Source: Candidatus Gastranaerophilales bacterium (lineage in GTDB: Bacteria > Cyanobacteriota > Vampirovibrionia > Gastranaerophilales > Gastranaerophilaceae). Taken from it: DNA of 64,000 nt. Made by a program: the position numbers and the translations under genes. The stretch covers positions 1 through 64,000 of the forward strand of contig JAQUVW010000002.1 in assembly GCA_028693235.1 (NCBI GenBank), in the 5' to 3' direction. Numbering within the stretch: position 1 is the first letter of the stretch; the number at the start of each line of letters is the position of its first letter. Positions 1-9,364 of the stretch are shown here, one piece after another. The notes under the pieces were generated by a model that worked only from the letters and a program-made list of their open reading frames with translations, was not told where the DNA came from and made no database searches.

Positions 1-869
1 ACCCCTAACCACAACTCATCGGCTGATTTTTCAACATCAGTCCGTTCGAACCTCCACGTAGTATCACCTACGCTTCATTCTGGTCATGGTTAGATCGCCA
101 AGGTTCGGGTCTATCTCATGTTACTTAATGCCCTATTCAGACTCGCTTTCGCTATGGCTCCGGATATAAACTCCTTAACCTTGCAACATAAGATAACTCG
201 CCGGCTCATTCTTCAACAGGAACGCTGTCACACTATTAATAGTGCTCCAGCTGGTTGTATGCTAACGGTTTCAGGTTCTATTTCACTCAGCTTCTCACTG
301 TTCTTTTCGCCTTTCCATCACTGTACTCGTTCACTATCGGTCACTGACTAGTATTTAGCCTTTCCGCATGGTCGCGGAGGATTCAGACAGGGTTTCACGT
401 GCCCCGCCTTACTCGGGATACTTACAAGAGACTGATTGCTTTCAATTACCGGGCTATCACCGTCTATGGCTCAACTTTCCAGTTGTATTCATTTAACAAT
501 CAATTTTGTAACTCTTTGAATATCCTGCAAGATATTCTGTAAGTCCCACAACCCACTATGCACAACAATTGCAGTTTATCACGTACATAATGTTTAGGCT
601 CTTCCGATTTCGCTCGCCGCTACTTTCGGAATCATTAGTTTATTTTCTTTTCGTCCTGCTACTAAGATGTTTCAGTTCGCAGGCTTTCCTTCTCTTAGAC
701 TATGTATTCATCTAAGGATTCTAAGGTTTTAACCTTAGAGGGTTTCCCCATTCGGATTCCCACGGATCAAGGTTTCTTGTCAACTCCCCGTGGCTTATCG
801 CAGACATGCGCGTCCTTCTTCGGCTGTCAGTACCAAGGCATTCTCCATTAGCACTTTGTAGCTTTACCT
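1..869 (-). rRNA. 23S ribosomal RNA, 5' part (cut by window edge)
   Basis: The reverse complement matches the start of bacterial 23S rRNA (domain I). The block beginning near 869 aligns with the 5' end of known 23S genes (TGCCTTGGTACTGACAGCC, then the CTGCGATAAGCC segment and AATGGGGAAACCC). The gene reads leftwards and leaves the window at base 1, so about 870 nt are present. The exact 5' end is placed by similarity to E. coli and may be off by a few bases. It lies downstream of the 16S gene in the same orientation, so the two form a standard rRNA operon. The rest of 23S and any 5S gene lie outside the window. Confidence 0.95.
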
Positions 870-1186
870 ATGTAAGTAGTATTTCTACTACAAAACATTG
901 ATGATTACGTATATATTAGATATTTTTGATAACATTTTGTGTTTTCTTTTATCTCGTATACACTTTATAATTCTATGCAGTTGTCAATGTACAAACTAAC
1001 TTGATTGATTTTATTCAATCTCGTCGTCAAGGTAATTAAACCCTGAAAGTAGAATATCTGAAAACATACCTATTAATTTAAGACTCCGCAATTTGGAAAA
1101 TGAATTGTCCAAGTTTTAAAAACCAAATTGTTTCAACGTCTTCGACCTGGGATATGAAAAATAACTAGATTTTTCGTATCTCCCTA
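870..1186 (-). other. 16S-23S internal transcribed spacer without tRNA genes
   Basis: About 317 AT-rich bases separate 16S from 23S. I searched both strands for a T-loop GTTCGA/GTTCAA with acceptor complementarity and found no tRNA-Ile or tRNA-Ala. On the minus strand there is a TTGACAACTGCATAG block around 970-990, which resembles the antitermination/processing block of other bacterial spacers. A short hairpin (GTAGT/ACTAC around 877-893) lies just before 23S. No other gene is visible. Confidence 0.8.
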
Positions 1187-2710
<1,524 letters not shown>

Positions 2711-2730
2711 CAGAAAAGTTTATGTCCATC

Positions 2731-2752
2731 ATCACATCCTTGCGGATATGAT
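2731..2752 (-). other. rRNA leader hairpin with GCAA tetraloop
   Basis: On the minus strand ATCATATCC and GGATGTGAT form a 9-bp stem (one G-U pair) closed by a GCAA tetraloop. It lies about 20-40 nt before the mature 16S 5' end. It is probably part of the precursor fold used in 16S processing, which is inference. Confidence 0.5.
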
Positions 2753-2824
2753 TGCTCGACTTGCTTCTATTTTGTCCGTTTCATTTATTTCAAATCAACA
2801 GGTATATATCGTTTTCAGTATTCT

Positions 2825-2839
2825 GTTTTCAAAGTTCAA
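2825..2839 (-). promoter_or_regulatory. boxA-like antitermination block
   Basis: The minus strand reads TTGAACTTTGAAAAC between the promoters and 16S. It resembles the CTTTGAAAA-type boxA of other rRNA leaders, where NusB/S10 load. The assignment rests on sequence resemblance and position only. Confidence 0.4.
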
Positions 2840-2936
2840 TTTGTTTTTTGGACAGCAAATTTAGCTTCACTAAACTAATTCACCATTCCATCAAATCTTT
2901 ATTTTATCTTTCATTCTGTCGTTTCCGACGTTTTCA

Positions 2937-2964
2937 AGTTTATCACTTCAAAGTTTAATGTCAA
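2937..2964 (-). promoter_or_regulatory. rRNA promoter, proximal
   Basis: On the minus strand the -35 is TTGACA (2959-2964), followed by a 16-bp spacer and -10 TAAACT (2937-2942). The first ten spacer bases (TTAAACTTTG) are shared with the distal promoter at 3144-3171, so the two look like a duplicated unit. It is the closest of three promoters to 16S. Confidence 0.65.
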
Positions 2965-3021
2965 CAACCTTTTTTATTTTATTTGAGATTTGTTTTCCAC
3001 TCTCTCGTAGCGACATTTATT

Positions 3022-3049
3022 ATCATACTTCAAAAATTTTGAGTGTCAA
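3022..3049 (-). promoter_or_regulatory. rRNA promoter, middle
   Basis: On the minus strand the -35 is TTGACA (3044-3049), followed by a 16-bp spacer and -10 TATGAT (3022-3027, 5/6 match). The spacing is identical to the other two copies. Confidence 0.65.
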
Positions 3050-3143
3050 CAATCTCTTTTTTATTTTATTTTCAGATTTTCGACTGTGTCTTATTCCAAC
3101 GAATCTCGACTTTTTAGTGTTTGCCGTTTCAAGGGCAAGTTCT

Positions 3144-3171
3144 ATATTATCACCACAAAGTTTAATGTCAA
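3144..3171 (-). promoter_or_regulatory. rRNA promoter, distal
   Basis: On the minus strand the -35 is TTGACA (3166-3171), followed by a 16-bp spacer and -10 TAATAT (3144-3149). With the two downstream copies it makes a tandem three-promoter array, as expected for a highly transcribed rRNA operon. Confidence 0.65.
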
Positions 3172-3194
3172 GCCTTTAATTTTTATCAAGATTA

Positions 3195-3285
3195 ACATTC
3201 GCCGGGCTTCTCGGTATCATTCGCGATCACCGTGCCTCTCGGCTCACCTTGAAGTAGGTTTAACTTACTTCGTGGTTCCGTGACA
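3195..3285 (-). other. GC-rich structured island, unidentified RNA candidate
   Basis: A compact block clearly richer in G+C than its AT-rich surroundings lies just upstream of the rRNA promoters. Read on the minus strand it can fold. GTCAC pairs with GTGAT as an outer stem enclosing GAAGTA/TACTTC and GCC-GAGA-GGC. A second domain is closed by TCGC/GCGA and contains CCG/CGG. Three short blocks (ACGAAG..GTTAA, a TTCA segment and GAATGATACC) loosely recall 5S rRNA in the same order, but the 5' half of a 5S gene is missing and the spacing is wrong. I do not recognise it as a known RNA family. Strand is inferred from the better pairing. Confidence 0.3.
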
Positions 3286-3477
3286 TTTACTTATCACATT
3301 TATTACTTTAACTCAAATATTTTCTGAAAACAACATGTCTTTTCAAGTTTTTTGTCTTTTTTTTTAAACTCTCTATTTACAGCTATTTTCGGGTTTACAA
3401 AAATTTATATCCTTGTATTTATTACCCATATAATATATTATAGTTTGTGATACATAGTTAATTGAAAGGCTTTTCTA

Positions 3478-3651
3478 ATGGCTAGAATTATTCGCCCGAC
3501 TTGGGCTATAAGATGCGTTCAATCAAGCTGCAGAACTCTTTTTGAAGTCGTTGCCCTTGAAGACGGTAAACAACAAGAAGTCATTTGCCCAAACTGTGGC
3601 GAACACTATCTTTATCCCCCTTTACCATCTGATGAACAAAACAATCAATAA
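3478..3651 (+). CDS. Small zinc-ribbon protein (57 aa)
   Basis: ATG at 3478 follows a GAAAGG ribosome site and opens a 57-codon frame ending at TAA 3649-3651. The product begins MARIIRPTWAIRC and contains two cysteine pairs: C13 and C18 (spacing C-x4-C) and a C-P-N-C knuckle near residues 39-42, followed by GEHYLYPPLPSDE. The layout suggests a single zinc-ribbon fold that may bind nucleic acid or protein. AT-rich -10-like sequence (TATAAT, TATTAT) lies about 40-50 bp upstream. It is followed after 11 bp by the radical SAM gene and is probably cotranscribed. The exact family is not recognised. Confidence 0.75.
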   Translation: MARIIRPTWAIRCVQSSCRTLFEVVALEDGKQQEVICPNCGEHYLYPPLPSDEQNNQ

Positions 3652-3662
3652 TATTTTTTGTC

Positions 3663-4595
3663 ATGCTTTTCTATAATTCTGACAAAAGATATAATCAATT
3701 TAGCTCGCATTTAAAAAATCTCTTTGGAGAAAAAGTCTACAAAGTGACTTTAGATGCGGGTTTTACTTGTCCAAACAGAGACGGCTATATCTCTAAAGAT
3801 GGCTGTATCTTCTGCGATGGCTCAGGTAGCTTCTCTCAACTGTATTCTAATAATCTATCGGTCAAAGAACAATTGGAAATCGGTGTTTCCACAATTAAAG
3901 ACAGATTTTCTGCAAAAAAGTTCCTCGTTTACTTCCAAGCCTACTCTAACACGTACGCAGAGGTTTCCGTTTTAAAGAAAATTTATGACGAAGCTCTCTC
4001 TCATGAAGATGTCGTGGGCATCTCTATCGGAACCAGACCCGATTGCGTCGACGAGAAAAAGCTTGAGCTTATCGGCTCATACACAAAAAATTACTATACT
4101 TGGCTCGAATACGGTTTGCAAAGTATTCATGACAAAACCCTTAAATATATTAATAGGGGGCATGACTTTAAGTGTTTTGAAAAAGCATGCCAAATCACAA
4201 AAAAACATAATATAAATATATGTGCCCATGTTATTTTAGGACTGCCAAATGAATCAAAAAAAGACATGCTTGAAACAGCAAAGGTTCTCGGGGACATGGG
4301 AATAGACGGCGTCAAAATCCACATGCTTTGCGTATTAAAAAACACAAAACTTGCTGAATTATATCAAAATGGACAAATACACCTAATGAGCGAAGATGAA
4401 TACGTTGAAACTGTCTGCGACTTTTTAGAGCTACTTCCACCTAACGTGGTTTTAGAAAGATTTGCCGGCAATGGTTTGAAATCTGAACGAGTCCAACCTT
4501 CTTGGCTTGAAAAAAAATGGGTGCTTATAAACAAATTAGATGCGGAATTTAAACGCAGAAACTCTTATCAAGGTGCCATGCTTATTAATGTGTAA
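3663..4595 (+). CDS. YhcC-type radical SAM protein (TIGR01212 family)
   Basis: The 310-residue product has the family's N-terminal block GFTCPNRDG with the iron-sulfur ligands C36, C48 and C51 (C-x11-C-x2-C as in YhcC). Family-typical segments follow: YFQAYSNTYA, GTRPDC, WLEYGLQSIHDKTL and HVILGLPNE. This matches a TIM-barrel radical SAM enzyme, and the length is normal for the group. The substrate of YhcC proteins is not established, so only the chemistry (SAM cleavage by a 4Fe-4S cluster) is inferred. It starts 11 bp after the zinc-ribbon gene. Its 3' end overlaps the convergent aldolase gene by 11 bp, so the two stop codons interlock. Confidence 0.88.
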   Translation: MLFYNSDKRYNQFSSHLKNLFGEKVYKVTLDAGFTCPNRDGYISKDGCIFCDGSGSFSQLYSNNLSVKEQLEIGVSTIKDRFSAKKFLVYFQAYSNTYAEVSVLKKIYDEALSHEDVVGISIGTRPDCVDEKKLELIGSYTKNYYTWLEYGLQSIHDKTLKYINRGHDFKCFEKACQITKKHNINICAHVILGLPNESKKDMLETAKVLGDMGIDGVKIHMLCVLKNTKLAELYQNGQIHLMSEDEYVETVCDFLELLPPNVVLERFAGNGLKSERVQPSWLEKKWVLINKLDAEFKRRNSYQGAMLINV

Positions 4596-5220
4596 GCTGT
4601 TTTTTTAATATTTGTAAGTCTTTTAGAGCTTTTTCATCAAGTAACTTCGGCTCGCCTAATAATTTAGAAAAAACTGCAACCTGTGCATAGGTTTCTGCTG
4701 TTTCAGTTTTATAAAAAGCATGACGTAGAGTTTTATCACCGCATATAATGCCATGATTTGCCATTAAAACTGCATCATAGCGAGCAAACAGCTTTGCTGT
4801 ATTATCTACAAGCTCTTTTGATGACGGCATCGCATATTCTGCAATAGGAATTTTTCCAAAATACAAAACGTTCTCTGCCATTATTGGCATGTCCAAATCT
4901 TTATGGGCAACTGCAAACGTACACACATAAGGTGCATGACAATGAACAATAGCATTCAAATCAGGCCTTTTTTTATATATTGCCAAATGCAAAAAACTTT
5001 CTGATGAAGGATTTTTACCCTCTATTAATGGCTGCCCGTTGATGTCGACGAAAACCACATCTTCCATCGACAAATCGCCAAGTGCTGTACCTGTAGCGGT
5101 AACCAAAAAACCGTCGCCAAGACGCATGCTTATATTGCCTGATGTTCCTGATGTCAAATTCTTGAAATATAGTTTCTTTCCTATTTCAATAATTGCATTT
5201 TTTTCTTCTGTAAAATCCAT
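4585..5220 (-). CDS. Class II aldolase (fuculose-phosphate aldolase-like)
   Basis: The 211-residue product belongs to the class II aldolase/adducin family. The SGTSGNIS glycine-rich loop, the PSSESFLHLAIY block, the zinc-ligand motif VHCHAPYV (HxH) and the distal NHGIICG histidine are all visible. Such enzymes cleave or form sugar-phosphate carbon bonds with a zinc enolate (fuculose-1-P or ribulose-phosphate-like substrates). Some relatives are dehydratases of methionine salvage (MtnB), so the substrate is uncertain. The frame is open for 12 more codons, but ATG 5218-5220 is chosen because a GGGGG ribosome site lies a few bases upstream and the protein begins MDFTEEK, typical for the family. 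It diverges from recF. Confidence 0.82.
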   Translation of the reverse strand: MDFTEEKNAIIEIGKKLYFKNLTSGTSGNISMRLGDGFLVTATGTALGDLSMEDVVFVDINGQPLIEGKNPSSESFLHLAIYKKRPDLNAIVHCHAPYVCTFAVAHKDLDMPIMAENVLYFGKIPIAEYAMPSSKELVDNTAKLFARYDAVLMANHGIICGDKTLRHAFYKTETAETYAQVAVFSKLLGEPKLLDEKALKDLQILKKQLTH

Positions 5221-5290
5221 TATGCCCCCATACAAACTTTTTTCTAATAATAACAAATTTTCATCACAAACGCCAGAAATTTGGTGTATC

Positions 5291-5299
5291 TGCTATAAT
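5291..5299 (+). promoter_or_regulatory. Extended -10 promoter of recF
   Basis: TGC-TATAAT (5291-5299) is a perfect extended -10. The expected start of transcription is about 5305-5307, on top of the recF ATG at 5306. No convincing -35 is visible. Confidence 0.6.
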
Positions 5300-5305
5300 A
5301 AACTT

Positions 5306-6460
5306 ATGTTTATAAATAATATTCAGCTTAAAAATTATAGAAACTACGAGGATTTATCTATTGATTTGTCTTCAAAAAAAATCCTATTAATTGGCAAAAA
5401 TGCTCAAGGCAAAACTAATCTTCTTGAGGCAATATATTATCTTTCCTCGCTGAACTCTATTCGAGCAAAAACTGATGCAGAATTAATAAAATGGGGCTCT
5501 CAATTCGCTTCGATAAAAGCTGGTTTCAACAAAAACGATATCGAAATTGAACTTGATATATTAATAAATCCGCCTAAGAAAAAAATCCTTAAAATTAACG
5601 GGCTCAAAAAAAGCAAATCGGCTGAATTTATCTCTTGCCTTTCTACTGTAAGCTTTTCTTCATCGGATTTATTGCTTTTAAGAGGTGCACCTGATGACAG
5701 AAGAAAATGGCTCGATTTAGCAATTAGCCAAATTTATCCTGCCTATATTGACAGACTCGCTAAATTCAACAAAATTCGCATCCAGAAAAATAATTATTTG
5801 AAATCTCTAAAAACAAATCTATCTTCTGATACTTCAATTTTAGATGTATGGAACGAACAATTCGCAATAGCAGGAAGCAATATTATATTTATAAGACTCA
5901 ATTTTCTCAAGGAAATTCAGAAAATAGCAAATAAAAAACATTCTGAAATTTCAAAATCAGAAAACCTAAAACTTGAATACAACTCGACAATTTGCGGAAA
6001 TGTTTTTGCTGATGAAAACAACACGCCAAACATCGAAGAAATATTAAAACAATTTAACGAAAATTTAAACCTAAAAAAACAAGAAGAAATCATTAGAGCC
6101 CAATCAGTCATTGGACCTCATCGAGATGATTTGTCATTTTACATCAATAATATCGACTCAAAAAAATTTGCATCACAAGGTCAACAAAGAACTATAGTCC
6201 TTGCACTTAAACTAGCTGAACTTCAAATTATAAAGAACAAAACAGGCGAAAATGCAATCTTGCTTCTAGACGATGTTTTGGCTGAGCTCGATAATCTAAG
6301 ACAAAATTATTTGCTCGACGCAATTGGCGAAAATACTCAAACTGTTATTACCTCTGTCGATACACTGCATTTTGACAAAAAATATTTGGAAAACGTAAAA
6401 ATATACACAATAGACTCCAATGAAAATGGAGCCTTTATTACAAAAAATCAAAACATTTAA
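5306..6460 (+). CDS. recF: DNA replication/repair protein RecF
   Basis: RecF is an SMC-like ATPase that loads RecA at gaps with RecO and RecR. The 384-residue product has the family start MFINNIQLKNYRNY, Walker A GKNAQGKTN near residue 31, the ABC signature ASQGQQRTIVLALKLAE near residue 290, and Walker B ILLLDDVLAELD just after. Length is normal or slightly long. The frame is open upstream, but the family N-terminus sits exactly at ATG 5306. There is no Shine-Dalgarno, and a TATAAT ends seven bases before this ATG, so the mRNA is probably leaderless. It is separated here from dnaA/dnaN/gyrB. A bidirectional terminator separates it from rplR. Confidence 0.95.
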   Translation: MFINNIQLKNYRNYEDLSIDLSSKKILLIGKNAQGKTNLLEAIYYLSSLNSIRAKTDAELIKWGSQFASIKAGFNKNDIEIELDILINPPKKKILKINGLKKSKSAEFISCLSTVSFSSSDLLLLRGAPDDRRKWLDLAISQIYPAYIDRLAKFNKIRIQKNNYLKSLKTNLSSDTSILDVWNEQFAIAGSNIIFIRLNFLKEIQKIANKKHSEISKSENLKLEYNSTICGNVFADENNTPNIEEILKQFNENLNLKKQEEIIRAQSVIGPHRDDLSFYINNIDSKKFASQGQQRTIVLALKLAELQIIKNKTGENAILLLDDVLAELDNLRQNYLLDAIGENTQTVITSVDTLHFDKKYLENVKIYTIDSNENGAFITKNQNI

Positions 6461-6488
6461 AAAGCACCTTCATAAGAAAGTGCTTTTT
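6459..6488. terminator. Bidirectional rho-independent terminator between recF and rplR
   Basis: AAAAAGCAC (6459-6467) and GTGCTTTTT (6480-6488) form a 9-bp hairpin with A and T tracts on its two sides. It starts within the recF stop codon and lies 22 bp from the rplR stop, so it can end both convergent transcripts. Confidence 0.8.
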
Positions 6489-6509
6489 AATCATTGCTTA
6501 TTTAACTTA

Positions 6510-6878
6510 CTAGAAGTTTAATCCGCCTTCTCTCGCCGCATCAGCTAAAGCTGCAACACGACCATGATAAACGAATCCGCCTCTGTCAAAAACGACATCT
6601 TTAACGTTTTTTGCAATCGCTTTTTTAGCCAAAGCTTCACCGACAACTTTTGCAGAATCAATGTTTCCACCGTGAGCCAATTTTTCTTTCAAATCCTTAT
6701 CGATTGAAGAAGCTGCACATATTGTAACACGTTTTACATCATCAATGATTTGAGCATAAATGTGCTTTGTACTTCTGTAAACTGCTAATCTCGGAGCTTC
6801 TGTAGTTCCTTCAATTTTAACTCTTATTCTTTTATGTCTTTTTTGAGCTTGTGCTTTTCTGTTCTTAATTGAAATCAT
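6510..6878 (-). CDS. rplR: 50S ribosomal protein L18
   Basis: L18 binds 5S rRNA in the central protuberance. The 122-residue product shows the family pattern: a basic N-terminus ([14 protein letters not shown]), [19 protein letters not shown], and the C-terminal [25 protein letters not shown] region. ATG is preceded by GAAAGGAAAT. It is the last gene of the S10/spc cluster here: only a terminator separates it from convergent recF. In most bacteria rpsE, rpmD, rplO and secY would follow. Confidence 0.97.
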   Translation of the reverse strand: MISIKNRKAQAQKRHKRIRVKIEGTTEAPRLAVYRSTKHIYAQIIDDVKRVTICAASSIDKDLKEKLAHGGNIDSAKVVGEALAKKAIAKNVKDVVFDRGGFVYHGRVAALADAAREGGLNF

Positions 6879-6980
6879 TTTTATTTCCTTTCACCAAAAC
6901 CTTCTTGCGTTTTACAAGGGTTTATATTGGCAATTTTAATTATACATATTATAAATTGATAAACTATATCACTTTAAAAC

Positions 6981-7520
6981 CTATTTTTTACCTGTTTTAC
7001 CGGCTTTTCTTCTGATATGTTCACCTTCGTATTTAACACCCTTTCCTTTGTAAACTTCAGGAGGACGTTTTGATCTGATTGCAGCTGCAACATCACCGAC
7101 TGTTTGTTTATTCGAACCGGTTACTGTGATTTTTGTATTAGCTTCAACTGCGATTTTGATTCCTTGAGGTGCTTCGATATTAATCGGGTGAGAATAACCT
7201 AAAACTAAATTCAAGGTATTTCCTTGCATTGCGGCTCTATAACCTACACCAACAATTTCAAGTTTTTTCTCAAAACCATTTTTTACACCATTAATTGCAT
7301 TTGCAACCAATGTTCTTGACAAACCGTGAAGTGAACGGCACAATCTTGATTCATCAGCTCTTGTGACAATGACATGGTTGTCTTCTATTTTTAATGAAAT
7401 TTCCGGTCTTACTTCTACTTCTTCAGTCCCTAAAGGTCCTTTAGCTGTAATTTTTTGACCATCAATTTTTACATCAACGCCTGATGGAATTTCAACAGGC
7501 AATCTTCCTATACGTGACAT
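6981..7520 (-). CDS. rplF: 50S ribosomal protein L6
   Basis: The 179-residue product starts MSRIGRLPVEIPSGV and ends with the conserved RPPEVYKGKGVKYEGEHIRR segment, both diagnostic of L6. It has two repeated domains and sits near the factor-binding site of the large subunit. An AGGAG ribosome site precedes ATG 7518-7520. It is followed by a 102-bp gap before rplR. Confidence 0.98.
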   Translation of the reverse strand: MSRIGRLPVEIPSGVDVKIDGQKITAKGPLGTEEVEVRPEISLKIEDNHVIVTRADESRLCRSLHGLSRTLVANAINGVKNGFEKKLEIVGVGYRAAMQGNTLNLVLGYSHPINIEAPQGIKIAVEANTKITVTGSNKQTVGDVAAAIRSKRPPEVYKGKGVKYEGEHIRRKAGKTGKK

Positions 7521-7620
7521 TTTTTCTCCTTTTGGTATATTTTACTAATTTATTATACTTGAGTTTTTCTACCGATTACACTCAAATATCGGGCTTATGT
7601 ACTATTTACAGGTAACTTCA

Positions 7621-8016
7621 CTACCAAACGTAGCAAAGGATTTCACCGCCTAATTTTTCATTTTTTGCTTTTCTGTCAGTTAACAAGCCTTTACTTGTAC
7701 TGATAACAGCAATTCCCATACCACCCAAAACTTGTGGAAGATCTTTAGATTTTGAGTAAGTTCTCAAACCCGGTTTAGAAATTCTTCTTAAGTTTGTGAT
7801 TACTGGTTTATTTTTCTCATCATATTTTAATTCAATGTTTAAAACCTTAAATTTGCCTGATTCATCAACTGAATAACCAGCTATGTAACCCTCATCTTTA
7901 AGTAATTTAGCAAGTTCAACTTTAAGTTTTGAACTTGGCATTTTAACATCTTTATGAGAAACAATATTTGCATTTCTAATTCTTGTTAGCATATCTGCTA
8001 TTGAATCTGTAGTCAT
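7621..8016 (-). CDS. rpsH: 30S ribosomal protein S8
   Basis: The 131-residue product begins MTTDSIADMLTRIRNAN and ends with GLLTDRKAKNEKLGGEILCYVW, matching S8 throughout. S8 binds helix 21 of 16S rRNA and in many bacteria represses its own operon. A 158-bp gap separates it from rpsN upstream. That gap contains two small hairpins (AAACG/CGTTT and CTGC/GCAG) which could be part of a regulatory or processing site. Confidence 0.98.
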   Translation of the reverse strand: MTTDSIADMLTRIRNANIVSHKDVKMPSSKLKVELAKLLKDEGYIAGYSVDESGKFKVLNIELKYDEKNKPVITNLRRISKPGLRTYSKSKDLPQVLGGMGIAVISTSKGLLTDRKAKNEKLGGEILCYVW

Positions 8017-8174
8017 TTTTGTATCCTTTATCTACTTACTAAACGTTTTGTTTTTATGGCGACTGAAGATATTAAAACGAAAATACGTTTATAACCTCAA
8101 GCCTCCCTGCTCTAGCAGTATATCCAAAGGCAATTGAAAATTAAAAGTCTAACTTTTTCAAGTATTCTTAATAA

Positions 8175-8381
8175 TTACCAACTAGCTTTAGTTACGCCGG
8201 GTAATAATCCTCTGTGAGCCATTTCTCTTAAGTGAATTCTGCAAAGACCGAAATCTCTATGGAATCCGTGAGGTCTACCACAAATAGAACATCTGTTGTG
8301 AAGTCTTACTGTAGGATATTTTCCTGCTGCTGCAAGAGCTTCTCTTCTTTGTTCTTTGTTTATCATTGCTTTCTTAGCCAC
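8175..8381 (-). CDS. rpsN: 30S ribosomal protein S14, zinc-binding short type
   Basis: The 68-residue protein is the short, zinc-type S14. [20 protein letters not shown] and [17 protein letters not shown] are hallmark sequences. Metal ligands would be C31, C34, C47 and position 50, which is histidine instead of the usual fourth cysteine (C-x2-C-x12-C-x2-H). Translation must start at GTG 8379-8381: the family N-terminus MAKKAM begins there and a GGAG site lies six bases upstream. It is placed between rplE and rpsH, the normal spc order. Confidence 0.96.
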   Translation of the reverse strand: MAKKAMINKEQRREALAAAGKYPTVRLHNRCSICGRPHGFHRDFGLCRIHLREMAHRGLLPGVTKASW

Positions 8382-8395
8382 GTGTTACTCCTTTG

Positions 8396-8944
8396 TTATT
8401 TTTTAAATGGCATACCGAGCTCTTTTAGCAAAGCTCTAGCTTCTTCATCTGTTTTAGCAGTTGTAATTATTGAAATATTCATACCTAAAACTGTATCGAT
8501 TTCATCGTATGAAATTTCAGGGAACAATGATTGTTCTTTCAAACCTAATGTATAATTTCCTCTGCCATCGAAACTTTTTGAGCTTATACCTCTAAAGTCA
8601 CGAATTCTCGGAAGAACTACACAAATAAGCTTTTGCAAGAAGTCATACATTCTTTCGCCACGCAAAGTAACCATACAACCAACCGGTGAACCTTCTCTTA
8701 ATTTGAAAGCAGCGATTGATTTTTTAGCCTTTGTAGCTACAGCTCTTTGACCTGAAATTTTAGTCAATTGAGCCACGATTGCTTCAGCTAACTTTGAATT
8801 GTGACTGGCTTCACCAACGCCCATATTTACAACGACTTTGTTTAACATAGGAATTTGATGAATATTTTCATATTTGAACTGTTCTTGCAATGCAGGTTTT
8901 ACATCTTCATTGTATTTTGTTCTTAAATTTTTTGTTGTTGTCAT
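8396..8944 (-). CDS. rplE: 50S ribosomal protein L5
   Basis: The 182-residue product matches L5. It has [16 protein letters not shown] near the N-terminus, the [20 protein letters not shown] block and the C-terminal [14 protein letters not shown]5 binds 5S rRNA and contacts the P-site tRNA. ATG is at 8942-8944, and only 14 bp separate it from rpsN downstream. Confidence 0.98.
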   Translation of the reverse strand: MTTTKNLRTKYNEDVKPALQEQFKYENIHQIPMLNKVVVNMGVGEASHNSKLAEAIVAQLTKISGQRAVATKAKKSIAAFKLREGSPVGCMVTLRGERMYDFLQKLICVVLPRIRDFRGISSKSFDGRGNYTLGLKEQSLFPEISYDEIDTVLGMNISIITTAKTDEEARALLKELGMPFKK

Positions 8945-9003
8945 TTTTATTTTTCCTTCGTAGAATGTATCTTCATTTTACTACAAAAATAAGATACCCA
9001 TAC

Positions 9004-9354
9004 CTATACATCTAATTGTTCGCCACATTTTTTACAAATGCGGACTTTTTTATCACCTTTGACTTCGAATTTAACTCTTGTAGCTTTTTCACAAGATGGA
9101 CAATATAGCATAACTTTTGATGAGTCCATTGCTGCTTCCATCTTTATTAAACCGCCTTGTACGCCTGCCATCGGATTTGGTTTTGTTGCCTTTGTAATCA
9201 TGTTAGCACCTTCAACAATAACTTTGTTTTCAGATGTAACAATTTTCTTTACATTGCCAACTTTGCCTTTATCTTTACCTGAGATAACAACCACTTTGTC
9301 ACCTGTTTTAACATGCAAATCGTGTTGTTCTACGGGTTTTTTTACTCTTTTCAT
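9004..9354 (-). CDS. rplX: 50S ribosomal protein L24
   Basis: The 116-residue product carries the KOW motif region [19 protein letters not shown] and a C-terminal zinc-ribbon-like tail ([11 protein letters not shown] ... RICKKCGEQ) found in many L24 proteins. L24 nucleates large-subunit assembly. The frame is open for ten further codons into rplN. ATG 9352-9354 is preferred because an AGGAG site lies eight bases ahead and the protein then starts MKRVKKP, leaving a clean 10-bp gap after rplN. Confidence 0.97.
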   Translation of the reverse strand: MKRVKKPVEQHDLHVKTGDKVVVISGKDKGKVGNVKKIVTSENKVIVEGANMITKATKPNPMAGVQGGLIKMEAAMDSSKVMLYCPSCEKATRVKFEVKGDKKVRICKKCGEQLDV

Positions 9355-9364
9355 TTCGATTCTC

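Larger units (their letters stand above)
2711..3477. other. Upstream region of the rRNA operon (no coding gene)
   Basis: This 767-bp stretch separates the minus-strand rRNA operon from the plus-strand zinc-ribbon gene. It holds a leader hairpin, a boxA-like block and three tandem minus-strand promoters, all listed separately. It also holds a GC-rich structured island at 3195-3285. The short open frames across it are AT-rich, lack ribosome sites and have no recognisable protein character, so I call no CDS here. Confidence 0.7.

Noticed and set aside
960-1000. TTGACA in the 16S-23S spacer as an internal promoter
   Set aside because: No -10 occurs at 16-18 bp; the block matches conserved spacer processing/antitermination sequence instead.
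3195-3285. A functional 5S rRNA gene
   Set aside because: Only three short blocks resemble 5S, the 5' half is missing and no terminal helix forms.
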